This document shows positions 1 to 12,500 of a stretch of DNA of 64,000 bases, one piece after another. The first letter of the stretch is position 1, and each line of letters starts with the position of its first letter. Under the pieces are notes generated by a model that saw only the letters and a program-made list of their open reading frames with translations, was not told the origin of the DNA and did no database searches. This stretch comes from Alligator mississippiensis (Eukaryota; Chordata; Crocodylia; Alligatoridae). The translations under genes were made by a program, and so were the position numbers. Location of the stretch: positions 38,254,781 to 38,318,780 of the forward strand of contig NC_081830.1 in the NCBI RefSeq assembly GCF_030867095.1, written 5' to 3'.

Positions 1-3000
1 TGTAGGATCTGTATGGTGTCCAGTGCCAGAGCATTGCCTGCCCCCACAAGGCTTCCATTTCAACTGGGTGACTGCCTTGGCCTAACCAATTCTAGTTGCT
101 CTCTCCCAACAGATTGGGTGGGTTTAGTCCTAGATCCCCAACTAGACCAGATCTCTTACCAAGGACTCAGCCATGTACATTTGCAAGACTGGTTTTTCAG
201 CCATAAGCTCTGCTCTTTCACCTGCCCTTTGGACCTTTATAAGAAGACACTGCACTTAGGTTTCATTTTTACATGGAATGCAATGCTCTTCACATTTCCA
301 CAAAACAGCTTCAGAGTCCCCTCCTCTGTCTTGGTTAACTGAAACCGGGCACCATTAGAAATGATGCTGTCCTCCTTTCTGCTGACGAAGATAGCAAAGT
401 ACTGTTCAGACCTCCCCTACTGGCTCACCACATCTGCAGAGTTTGCCCTTGGGGGCTTTTGACTGCTCCATCCTTCCACTCAAGGTATTTTCTTTGTTTG
501 TTTTGCTCATGGTGCCACATGTCATTCAGATATCACTCAGAGCCCAAGAATCTAGCAGAAACCTACTTCATTTGTTCACTGAGTTCTAGCTGATCAGCAC
601 TGTTTAACATGAGCATCTGCAAGTGTAAGGGCTGGTTTCAACTGACTCATTCATCTTTAAAGCTCTCCCCCATCCCAGCAGTGAACAATGTCTCTTCTAT
701 GCATACGTACAGCACCCAGCATACTGGCTGTGGCCTTCACATTCTCCTGTTACTCTGGCAGTGAGGAGTTAAAGCAGTTCCAGTATTTGCACACACCTCT
801 GGGTGGCAGGATAAGCCAGCCCAACTACTGCTTGGAGGACGTTGGGTCTCCCTTTGGGAAGATTTGGGAAGAGAGAAAGCCTTGATGACATAGGCAATAA
901 TAGAGCTTGCTGCTATTTGACATCATATAATGCTGTCATCTGTTCACTTTGGCATGTCCTATATGGAAGATTTGCAGTAAGAATCGAGTCAGAGAAACCC
1001 AGAGGAAGTGTGTGTTACTGGCAACAGGCACTGTTCCTTAATATAAAAAATTGCTCTATAAATAATGGTTAAGAACTATCATGTTTCCAAGATTCAAGTA
1101 TCATCAGGGTGAGTCAGAAGGTGCTTGTAAAATCATCTGCCAAGTGCCATACAATGATTCCCCACAAGTGGATGAAGCCTTTCACTTCCTCCCCACCTCA
1201 TTCTTGGGCCTAGGGCAGCAGTCCCTGCATGCCAATGACATCTGCTGCCTGTGCAACAGCTGATGGAAGTTGTTTATTCTATATATTACAGCTGAATGTG
1301 AGACCCTCAAGATGACCATCCTGATCCCAAGAAGCAGTTTCACATCACCTTGAATTGTAGCCTTCAACTTGGTCTCCATCACTTCTGTTCTGCAGTCAAA
1401 ACATGTGATGGCAACAATCACAGCCAAAGCACATGCACTTCTTGTGGAAATGGAGCCCTACAGAGCATACAGCACACCCAGGGAGGCACCAATTTTAGAA
1501 GCAACAGCAGCTGCCAACTGAAGGTGCAAGGAGCATCTACACATGCTTTCTGCTGTTTACCAACTGGCTACAAAAGCCCCAGGCCACGTGATAGAGGTGT
1601 TGCACCCTGTTGTGTCAGAGCTTAGGATACAGATGAATCCAAGTTACTCCATCAAAATGTGCCCATGATCACTACACCCCAGAAGACTGTACAACTGAAG
1701 AGCTAAGCAAGCAAGTCCAAACTAGCCCTTGAGATGGCCCTCCAATACCAGGACCGTGGCTGGGAGAGGAAGCTTGTACTGTATCTGCTGGCTCCAGCTT
1801 TGTTTGTACCAAGGACTCATGTTACACAGTCATTTTAGTAGCTTTCCCCAGTACTAAAAAAAAATAAACCAGTTGATAAAGGTCAAGGCTATGAAAGACT
1901 CCATTTCCACTGTTTGCAGAGATCATCAAACATTAACTGGACAAGCAGTGTCTCCTCCCTGTCATGCCCCAGAAGGGGAGAGGGAAACAATCTCACAGGG
2001 ATCAGTGGGAAGTCTCCCTTGCACCACACATTCATGTGAAGAGTCTCTCAACCATCATCAAAGGAAACAAAGTCAGAGGAACCGCAATAGCAGGAGCCAG
2101 ACAGAGCACACACCATCTTAAGATGTCTGAGAAAGGTAAAGTCATGCAAAGAGGTGAGTAGGGAGAAATGCTTTTCTTCTCCTGAAGATTCAGTTAAGGA
2201 CCGTTTAATCCTTGTGGGCCAGAAGCTTCCTGCTGGGACTAGACATGGAGTCAGCAAGCCTATGCTAGAAGGATTAAAATAGGCAATAATATGAGAGGAA
2301 ACCAACAGGGTGTCCTGATCTGGAGCTCATTTGAATGCTGGCAATTAGCACAGACAGGGCCTGCTGGCCTTACCATTTCCAGAAAGACTTCAGAAAGACT
2401 TCAGAAGCTTCCTTCAAACACTTACTAATCCAGCAAGAGAGGTCTTCCCCTCACAGCTCGCTGACGCTATTGTCTTGGCCTCTGCACATGGTCAACAAGC
2501 CCGTTGGTGTGCACACAGCTGCGAGAGCTGTAGGCTGAGCAGCCCTCAGCATGGCTCAGCCATGGAATAGATGGAGTCTGCTTTGGAGAAAGATGTGAAT
2601 ATCCCATGCACGCTGATGTGCCTGTGTGTGCAGGTGCCTGTGCCAGCCTATTCCTTCCCATGTCAGTGTATGGGAAAGCCCTTCTTCAAAGCATAAGGTG
2701 AAAACTGGCAACTATAACCCCAGCCTTATAGGGGCCAAATCCTGATCCTATGGAAGTTAATGGCAAACCAATCTGGCCAAGACCTAAAACAACCTAGGAA
2801 TTAATAAGCACCAGTACACTGGGCATGAGATTTAGGGCTGTGTTGAAATGTAGGTCTGAGAGGAAGGGTGCTCTGTGCACCATGCGCAGGGCTAGAAGAT
2901 CTAGGGTCAATTCTGGCTCTGTGTGACTGTGCACAGACTCACTTACTTTTCTAGGTCTCTGCCCCCTATCAGTAACTTGGGGCACTAATCTTTTCCCCTC

Positions 3001-3348
3001 CCCACCTCATCAGTGCCTCTCCTTTTTAGCCTAAAAGATCTTTGAGGCAGGGGCTGTCTGCTGCATACTTCTATCAGAGACCTTTGGAAGCTCTTGAGAG
3101 GAAAATGATATTGGCCAAGAAGTGCTGGGGAATCAGTCCTGCTAGAGTCCAACAATGTTTTATCTAGTCATGCCTTTTGAGATGACTCGTTCCTCCAAAT
3201 CACCCTCTGAAGAACAGTATCCCATTGCCAGGTTCTCTCCCCTTCTGGGGGCCAGAATTGGAGCAGTCGGACCATATAACTTGCTCCTTGAATGCCCCAT
3301 GCTCTCAGAGTCTAACTCTATTTGCCATTCTCTTGCAACCCCACCAAG
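1..3348. other. 5' flank, no gene recognised
   Basis: Short ORFs on both strands show no recognisable domain or splice-consistent exon chain. The stretch near 2720-2760 (CAAATCCTGATCC) and the one near 3025-3060 (AAAGATCTTTGAGGCAGGGG) resemble old dispersed vertebrate repeats. The missing ATG exon of ALLN should be here or further upstream, but I could not fix it. Confidence 0.5.
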
Positions 3349-3506
3349 GCACAGCCAGAGCAGAAGCTGGGTTCAAGGTCACGACGGTGAGGAGTACCAG
3401 GGTGGTACTGGATAACACCATCTGCCCAGCAGAAATCCTCATCAATGATGGCAAGATAGTCAGCATTCTGCCCGGGAAGAGCAGAACCTATGCCAGTGGA
3501 GAGAAG
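3349..3506 (+). CDS. ALLN: ALLN exon 1 (first recognised; 5' boundary uncertain)
   Basis: This exon encodes the N-terminal beta-sandwich strand of the amidohydrolase: [19 protein letters not shown], then [14 protein letters not shown]. The 3' boundary is fixed by phase: AAG joins GTG of exon 2 only if the intron starts with GC at 3507 (GCAAGT, a GC-AG intron). The 5' boundary is a guess. A pyrimidine-rich tract ends in AG at 3347-3348, and another AG lies at 3353-3354. The only upstream codon resembling a start in frame is a TTG at 3225, so this is not taken as the initiation exon. Confidence 0.8.
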
Positions 3507-6500
3507 GCAAGTACAGACCAACATGCTACATTCATAGATGTTAGGAAGATATAAACACCTTGGCACCAGAGCCAGCAGGGAATGTTTGTGCTGTATTGGT
3601 TGACCAGGTACAGCAGTCTGAAAGAGTAAAGAGCTCTTTCATGTAAGAGCATCTGGCCCAAGATTTCTCTCCGCCTAGGGTTCCTGTCACTCAAGCCAGG
3701 TGGGCATAAACTGGGCACATAACCCCTTTTCTCTTCATGTGGAGGTGCTGGTACAATGTGGGACTGCTGCCCCAGGCAGAGAGAGTTGCAGGAAGGTAGC
3801 CCTGAACCAGACATCACAGGGATGTAGAGAGGAGGCTCCTTTGACAAGATTTGGGAACAAGTGTTTGCTAGGTCATAAGCAGGGAGCAACTCCAACTCAC
3901 ACTGCTGCACACTGCCTCTCCCCCAAAAATATCTCCCCTATATTCCTTGAGGAGTAAAATAATGTATCTCATTGACTCCGTATAAGGGAGGAACAGTCAA
4001 ACTGGCTGGGTACGTAGTGACTAAAGCAGGCAGCTCGTGCCAGGGCCATACATCCTGCAATGTTCTAATCTCGGTTCCCTCAGGGATGAACTTTGGGCCA
4101 TCTGCCCAACCACCTTTATCAGCAACCTGCTCCTGATTAGAGCCCAGACAATTACTCTTAGCAAATAAACCACTGTATTAAATTCTGCTTCTTTTCCTGC
4201 TTGCAATTTTCCCGTGAGCAGTTTGCAGCTTTCACAGGTGGATTTGTTACTCTAACTAGCTCACTCAGTATGTGTTGGTCACCATTCTGTTTAATGCTCA
4301 TTAGACATTTGAGCCGTCTTTTGGACTGGGCACAAAGGTCACATAATTTATTTCTCTCTTCTGATTGGATGAAGAACTTTTAGTCATTTTATTACAAGTC
4401 CTTGCATTTTCAAACGGTCAATTTGCTTTCTTCAAATAAAAACATATTTCCCTGAATGTTCCTTCCAGCAAGCCACATGCCTGGGGATATTCATGGAAAG
4501 CAGATACCAAAAGTGTTTGCAAAATATTCCAGTCAATCCATGTAGGAAACATGACTCACCGGGCTGTATTTTAGAGTTTGCTTTTAAGATCAAGCAACTG
4601 AGCTCTCCCTGTGCATTATCACAGTATTCCATTACTTTATAAAGAGTTATCACACTGCAGCCTGGGGGAGGTAGAGTCTAAGAGATCCAAGATTGGAGTA
4701 GCAAGTTGTTGCAAAGGAAGATGTGGACTGACAGAGAAATGTGCAGATGCTTTTTTAGCCATGCCTCGCTCCATCTCACTGTCCCAGATTCTGCTCTGGA
4801 TTACTCTAGTCAACCATTACATTATCAAGGGCAACACAGACTAGAGAGAACTGTGGTCAGAAATCTAGACAGAACCTGAAGGAGGCTGCCCAACTCCAGA
4901 CAGTGTCAGTTTACCTGCTGTAGAATTCAAGGGCCTGATGGATAGGGTGTCCATATGTCCTGGTCTGGCCATGACAGTCCCAGATTTTGGAGGCTGTCTC
5001 AATGTCACAGACATTGGAAAAAAAATTAAGCAAAAGCCCCGGGTTGGTGCAAACCAGGAGTCAGAAGTCAGGAGCCAAGCACATGCAGGTGGGTTTGCAC
5101 CAATCTAAGACTTTTTCTTCCATTTTTCCAGGGCTGCTCTCTTGTCCAGATGCCACTAGGCTGCGAGAAGAATTGCTTGCATGGTAGATTGGGGGGGAGG
5201 AGGGAAGAGCCGCAGGGGTGTGTGTGTGTGTGTGCACGAACTACACTGTCCTGCCCAGCCCTACTCCTTGGAGCCATGGGTCAGGGGGTTGTGTTGGCAC
5301 CCCCTAGGGCCCCTCCCTTATCCCAGATTTCCCTCAAATTATTATGGTCACTCTACTAATGAAGCTTTGCAGATTTTTAGAAGCCAACAATCTGGTCCAA
5401 AACTTTCAGAGATTAAAAATTGTTAGAATTTGGAACCAACTATTAAAAACATGGTAACTGCATTTAAACCAATGCCAGATCCTGAGTTGATGTCAGCCAG
5501 CATAACTCTATCAACTTCAATGGCACCAATTTACTCTGAACCAATTGCATTAGACTGATGCAAGTAAGACTGAAATCAGTTGCCTGGAATTTGGTGCAAG
5601 TTAAAACAAGTTGGTTCTAAAACTAGGAGTCTGATTTTGGACTGGATACAAAACAGCTTGGAGAGTTTCGCTTGTCTACATAGACATCAAGTTAGGCTTT
5701 GATCTTGGTGACACAAGCGTAAAATGTTCAGAGATAGTTAGCTGGGTTAGTCTGAAGTCAAGCAGAAGGCAAGGCAGACTAACTGGCTCAGAGACATGAG
5801 CTTTTGTAGGCAACAGCCTACTTCATCAGGTGCTATGAATGGACTAAACTGTGTCCCTGTAATATTCTTCACTTACTTAAGGGGAAATTTCTCCAGATGT
5901 ACACCGGTGTCCTTGAGACTAAGAGCTGTCCCAGGATGTATTTAACTGAGCTGTTTTCTCTTTACCTTGTTGCCAACTCTTAGAAAGTCATCCCCAGGCT
6001 AAGTTTCTGGCAAGTTTCTTGGTCTCGTCGTTCCAGTCCATACAACCATTCCCATGAACACTCTAGTTATGCCACACTATCGTAGGTTCAGAAATCTGTG
6101 ACAAGAGAAAAAGCACCGGGAGCTAAAACCAGAAAACTGTGAATGCTTTGGGCTAAATTCCCAACTGGTGTTGTGCAAGTACATTCAGCACTACATGAGC
6201 TGCACCTATTTACACTTCCTGGACATCTGGGTCCAAATTCATGTCAGTTTAGCTTGGGCTGAACTGAACCTTGGGCCTGAACTTTGGTGCAGTAATCTAA
6301 AGGTATGTTGACATTGCCTCTTGACCAGCACAAGAGAAAAGAGCACCCATGTCCCATGCATACTACGCCCCAAGCAAAATAGGAACATATGACTGGAGAT
6401 GGCCCCATAACCAAGGCCAGCCTCTTGAGCATGCAGGCAACTGTTAACCAAAGAACTCCCCTCCAAATGCTCACCCACAACTATGAGGAAGCTTCCTTGG

Positions 6501-9500
6501 AGTGGCATTTGGCACATGCTAACAAACTCACTGCCTTGGGTGTGTTTATTGGCACACACCCAGCACCATACTTGGGATAGCAACATCGCCTATACTGTAT
6601 AATTCATGGAATGGCTGTGCCATGTCCTAGTCCTTTGATGGTGAGGGTATGCCTCATTTCATGAGGCACAGAACCAGTGTCTCTTTCTAGCCCCCAGTCA
6701 TGAACATATAGCCCTGACATGACAGCTCAGAGGTTAGTGCAGAGGAACATTTTCTAAGAAGCTCCTTCTTGCCCATGTCACTTGCATGTATCTTTTTCTA
6801 GGTTAGAAGGCCAAAGGAAACTTGTCATCATCTCCTTGACCTCTTGCATCACAAGGGCCCCTGCATTTTTGCACTTGTTAGATGAACTGAAGATGTAGAA
6901 TCAGCCTTTGCACCTCTGATTCACCCTTACCATTAATTTGCTGATGCAAATCCTGCCCATACAGATGATATCTGCCAAAGCAAAGATTTCCTTTTGCAAA
7001 TTTGGCCTTTGGTAATTACAACCATGGAATACGATTTGCATTAACACCAAATGGAAGTCTTTGCAAGGTCTAGAGCACAGGAGTAAGCTGGTGACATAGC
7101 AATGAAACAAGGATGGATTAGAATCAAATTGTCATGTCACATCAAGGAGAAGGCAGGGTAGATTTGCACCTTATAGATTAACCAATGTAGATATATACAG
7201 CACAAGCTTCAGAGACTTGAAGCTCACTTCATCAGGTGCTGTGAAAGGATTTGCAGAAAGCAGAATAAAAGGAGACAAAAAATTAGAATACAAACCACAG
7301 GGGACGGGGACAGTGGGAGGAGGTGGGAATGAGGGGCAGTGCTGGAAGAGGCAAACTAAGAAGCAGTAAAGCCATCGGAACAAAGGAGTCACTAAAGTTA
7401 ACCCAGGTAATGTGTAAGAATGCATAGTTTCCATTTAAACCATACTTAATACAGTCCAGTCTGTGAATGATTTCTTCTTCTACAATTTCCCACTCAAATC
7501 AGTTTTTAAGTTTGCTGTCTGAGAACAGGCACCTTCAGGTCAGCAATGAAGTGTCCAGGGAGGTCCAAGTGTTCTGCCAGAGGCCTACATGTCTTTCTGC
7601 AGCTGATGTCAGAGTGGTGTCCTTTATTTCTATCATGTAGGGATCACCTAGTCTGTCTAATGTAGACAGTAGAAGGGCACTGTAAGCAGGTGATGGCATT
7701 GTTTCATAGTTTCATAGTTGGTAGGGTCGGAAGGGACCTGAGCAGATCATCAAGTCCGACCCCCTGCCATGGCAGGAAAAAGTACTGGAGTCAAACGACC
7801 CCAGCAAGGTGTTCATTTAACCTCCTCTTAAAGACCCCCAGGGTAGGAGCCAGCACCACTTCACTTGGAAGTTGGTTCCAGATCCTAGCCACCCTGACAG
7901 TGAAGTAGCGCCTCCTGATGTCTAGTCTGAATCTACCCTCTGCCAGCTTGTGACCGTTATTTCTAGTCACTCCTGGTAGTGCTCAGGGGAACAGGGACTC
8001 CCCCAATGCCTGCTGGTTCCCTCTGACTAGTCTGTAACAGGCCACTAGATCCCCCCTCAGTCTTCTCTTGTGGAGGCTGAACAGGTTCAGGTCCCTTAGC
8101 CTCTCCTCGTAGGGCCTGCCCTGCTGACCCCTGATCATGCTAGTGACCCTCCTCTGAACCCTCTCCATGCTGTCCACATCCCTCCTGAAGTGCGGTGCCC
8201 AGAACTGGACGCAGTACTCCAACTGCGGTCTGACCAGTGTCGCATAGAGGGGGAGGATCACCTCCTTGGACCTGCTTGAGATGCATCTGTGGATGCAGGA
8301 CGAGGTACGGTTGGCCTTCCTGACCGCGTCCCCACACTGTTGGCCCATGTTCATTTTGGCATCAGTAATGACTTCAAGATCCTTTTCTGCCTCTGCACTG
8401 ATGCGAAGGGAGTTCCCCAGCCTGTAGGTATGCTGCTGGTTCTTCCTCCCCAGGTGCATTACCCTGCACTTGTCAGTGTTGAAACCCATCCTGTTCTCAT
8501 CTGCCCACCCCTGTAACCTGTCTAGGTCCAATTGCAGCCTATTTCTCCCTTCTAGCGTGCCCACATCCTCCCACATCTTAGTGTCATCAGCAAATTTGAA
8601 TAGGGTGCTTTTTACCCCCTTGTCCAAGTCACTGATGAAGATTTTGAACAGCGTGGGTCTGAGGACCAAGCCCTGGGGGACCCCACTGCCCACATCCCTC
8701 CAGGTCGAAAATGACCCATCCACCACCACTTTCTGGGTGCGACCCTCCAGCCAGTTAGTGACCCATTTGACTGTGTAGTTGTCGACGCCACAGTCCCCTA
8801 GTTTTTTAATGAGAATGGAGTGAGAGACAGTGTCAAAGGCCTTCCTGAAGTCCAGAAAGACTACGTCCACTGCAACCCCCGTGTCTAAGGATTTTGTAAC
8901 CTAGTCATAGAAGGCCACCAGGTTGGTCTGACAGGACCTGCCTCTAATGGACCCATGTTGGTTGCCCCTAAGCATAATCTCCCCTGCTGGCCCCTCACGG
9001 ACATGTGCCAAGATAATTCTCTCAAAAAGCTTACCCAGGACTGAGGTAAGACTAACTGGCCTATAGTTTCCTGGGTCCTCCTTCCTCCCTTTTTTGAAAA
9101 TGGGAACCACATTGGCCCTTTTCCAGTCCTCTGGCACCACACCAGAGCACCACAAGTGCTCGTAAAGCCATGCCAAGAGTCCCGCAATGACCTCTACTAA
9201 TTCCCTCAGCACTCGGGTGGAGATCATTAGGACCAGCTGATTTAAATACGTCCAGTCCCTCCAGAAGTTCCCTGACTAGATCCTCACTGACCCTAGACCT
9301 GGGTGCGCCTCACTCGGGGCCTGAGGGGGTCCCGGCAGACAGGCTGATCTGGTCCCTGCCCAGGAAAATGAAGACAAAGAAATTGTTAAATAGGTTAGCT
9401 TTATCGTCTGGTGCGACAACCAGATTTCCTAGCGTGTCTTGCAGCGGCCCCACATTACCCGGCACCTTCTTTTTACCCGCTATGTATTTAAAAAAGGACT

Positions 9501-12500
9501 TCTTGTTGTCCTTGATCCGGGTAGCTAGTCCCAGTTCCATCTTAGCCTTGGCCTTCCTGACTGCCCCCCTGCATCCCCGAGCAACCGAGGTATAGTCCTC
9601 CCTGGTGGTGGCCCCTCCCTTCCATTGGGTGTACGCCTCCTTTTTAGCTAGGAGACGTTTCTGTATGCTTTTCGTGAGCCAAGGGGGCTTTTGTGCCCTC
9701 TTGCCCCCTGTGATCCTTGTTGGGATTACCTCCCTTCGAGCTTGGAGGATTGTCTCCTTAAGGAATGACCGCTCTTCTTGGACACCCGACTCCTCTCCCC
9801 TCCGGGACCTCAGTACTTCCCCAACTATTCTTCTTACCTCATTGAAGTCTGTCATCCTGAAGTCGAGGGCTGCTGCCTTACTGCAGGCTTTTGCCAGCTT
9901 GCGCTGGTTGATCAAATCCAGCAGGCAATGATCGCTGTCACCCAGGTGGTCGAGCACCTGCAGCCCCCTCACGGGGTCGTCACCTGTGGCCAGCACCAGA
10001 TCCAACAAGGTGTTTCCCCTGGTGGGGCTGTGCTCCCCCTACGTGAGTGGTCAGACCTGGCTGACTGCTCTTCCCAGCAGATGTCTGAAAAGTTCAGGTC
10101 ACCCATGATGACCACGTCTTTTGACCTAACTACCTCCGTGAGGTGACTTAAGAATTCCCGGTCTAGCTCTTCCCCTTGGTTGGGTGTCCCGTAGTAAACC
10201 CCCACCGTTAAGTCCCTTTCCCCTTTAAGTCCCTTTATGACATTGGTGGAGTTGCAAGTAAAAGAGCTTTGGATATTATACTCCTTGTTATTAGGTCCAG
10301 TGGTGATGTGGTCTGCATTTATGTTGGGGGCCTAGAAGGCATCTAGGTCCATTGCAAGGCCTGGTGCCTTGGTGAGACTGGGAGTTGGGTAGCCTGTTGT
10401 TTGAGAGTGGTTGTTTGAGGCTAGGGAATCGAAGCCAGGACCGGTTTGTCCACATGACTCTGTTGTCCTTGTCCCAGGGTTGGTACTGTAGCGGGTCAGA
10501 GTCTGGTTCTATTGATCTGAGTGGCTACAGTTTTGGGGATTGTATTGTAGTTGTAGGAATTCCTGCTTCAGATCTTTCAGATATATACCCCATCACATCA
10601 AGACCTAGTGAGCATCCTAAGCACTTTCCCATGGGCCCAGATAAGCATTGAAGAAAGGACCATCCAGTCACAAGGCCATAGTGCCCACAATAGTATAATG
10701 CCTCTCAGTGAAGCAAATAGGGTCTGTGCTCTCCCATCCCAAGAGGCCTCAACCCCCCAGCCTCCTGCATGCAGGAAACCAGACCCTTTAAATGCAAAAT
10801 AGTCATTTAAAGATGGAGACCCTCTGGCTTTGTATTACAAGCCAAGCTGATTCTCCTTCATTTCCCTTCTCTCTGCAGGTGCTGGACGTTGGAGATCTGG
10901 TGGTTATGCCTGGAATCATAGACCCTCACATCCATGCCTGTGAGCCAGGGCACACAGTCTTGGAGAGTTACTCTTCTGCAACAAAGGCTGCAGCTGCAGG
11001 AGGCATCACAACCATTGTGGACATGCCCATGTACGGTACTAGGGAGAGGGGGAAGAGCATGTTAATACCATTCCTAGTGCATGGGAAAGTAATGGCTGGT
11101 GCTGAGGGCACAATACACACATAGATTCACCCTTGGATCTTAAAAGTTTGAGAGAAGAAGAAAGTGGCTTTTCACTTTACACAGTACACCTGAGTCCACG
11201 GGGTCTTGGACCCCTGCATGGTCTTTGCATGGCTAGTCAGCCTGTCCCAGCCCCTTCTGAACTGCACAGGTGTCTCTCAAATTCAGTGGGAGCTGGAGCA
11301 TAGCCCTTCCAGACCAGGGGTCAGATCCTCAGCTGGTGTGAAGAGTGAAGTCCTGCCAGTTTACACAAGCAGGTGTCTGGCCCCAGGACTCCAATCTGTT
11401 GGGTAGAGGAGGTGTGAGGGCACCACTCTGGTTAACTGTTCCCAAGAACTGAATTACTCTAGGTGTGAAGGCAAATGGGTACAGACTGTTAGACACCTCC
11501 CAAGTCAAGGAAACACCAGCCTTTGCTGTAAAAAGTCCTTTTATGTGCAATTGAGTGAAATCTGTTTCCAGCTTCTCTCCTGACAACCATATTTGCAGTG
11601 TGAGAACAACCTCCCTCCAGGCCTCAGCTCCAAGCTACAATGGCAATAACTATGTGGAGGAGCTCTAGGATCTTGTACCTCCACTGCCTTCAGACCCTCA
11701 GGGCTAAATGTGGTTCAGCTGCGCTCTCTAATGGCCACTTTTAGCTCCTGCAGGTATTGATGCTTTTCCAGTGGGCCAAAGGGAAATGCTTTATTAATAG
11801 ATTACTCTGAGGGATGGAGGAGGAGACACCTCCTTAGCATTGATTCTGATGTCCATTCACAGGGCTGATGACTGCTGCTCCTAAACCTTACTCAATCGGA
11901 GGGGGCCCTGCAGGAAGGGAAGTCTGTGGGGATGGTGACAAAAAGTCTGTTTTGATAGGGGGCCTGGGAAACACAACTCATATGTCAAAAGTGAGGAGTC
12001 AGGAAGAAGAATATCTGCTGGGGATTATCATTTTAAATGCGCCTCTGTTTTGATGGCTCTGGACCCCATTTTGCCTTGCCAGTCCTGCCTCCCCTCCCCC
12101 TGCCCTCTATCCCCAGCCCATTACATCATTGTTCATTCTCTCTCTCTCTTCCAGCTCTACACCCAAAAACCTACCCAGACCTCACCCAAACCAAGGTCTC
12201 CTCACCCCTCCTCACTCCAGTACTCATGGCTCTAGTCATGGACTCCATGCCAAGAAGATGTTTGCACTGGGATAACCTGTCCTATCTTTGTGCCTTCCAG
12301 GAACTGTCTTCCCCCAACCACAACTATGGCAAACTTTGATGCCAAGCTGAAGTCTGCCAGAGGACAGTGCCACGTGGATGTAGCCTTCTGGGGTGGTGTC
12401 ATCCCTGGAAACCAGGTCAGTGGTGGTTATTCAGGAATGCAATTGCACATACTTCCAGTAAGACAGGGAGCAAGGACAGAGCCCAGGTCTTGGCCACTCT

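Larger units (their letters stand above)
3507..10878 (+). other. ALLN intron 1 (GC-AG)
   Basis: This 7.4 kb intron begins GCAAGT and ends CTCTGCAG. It contains a short GT run (5218-5234), two Penelope-like remnants and a long antisense CR1 copy. The remainder (3507-5750, 5850-7160) shows no coding potential. Confidence 0.75.

Noticed and set aside
3225..3227. Possible TTG start for ALLN
   Set aside because: Vertebrate genes very rarely start at TTG, and the residues between 3225 and 3350 show no family similarity.
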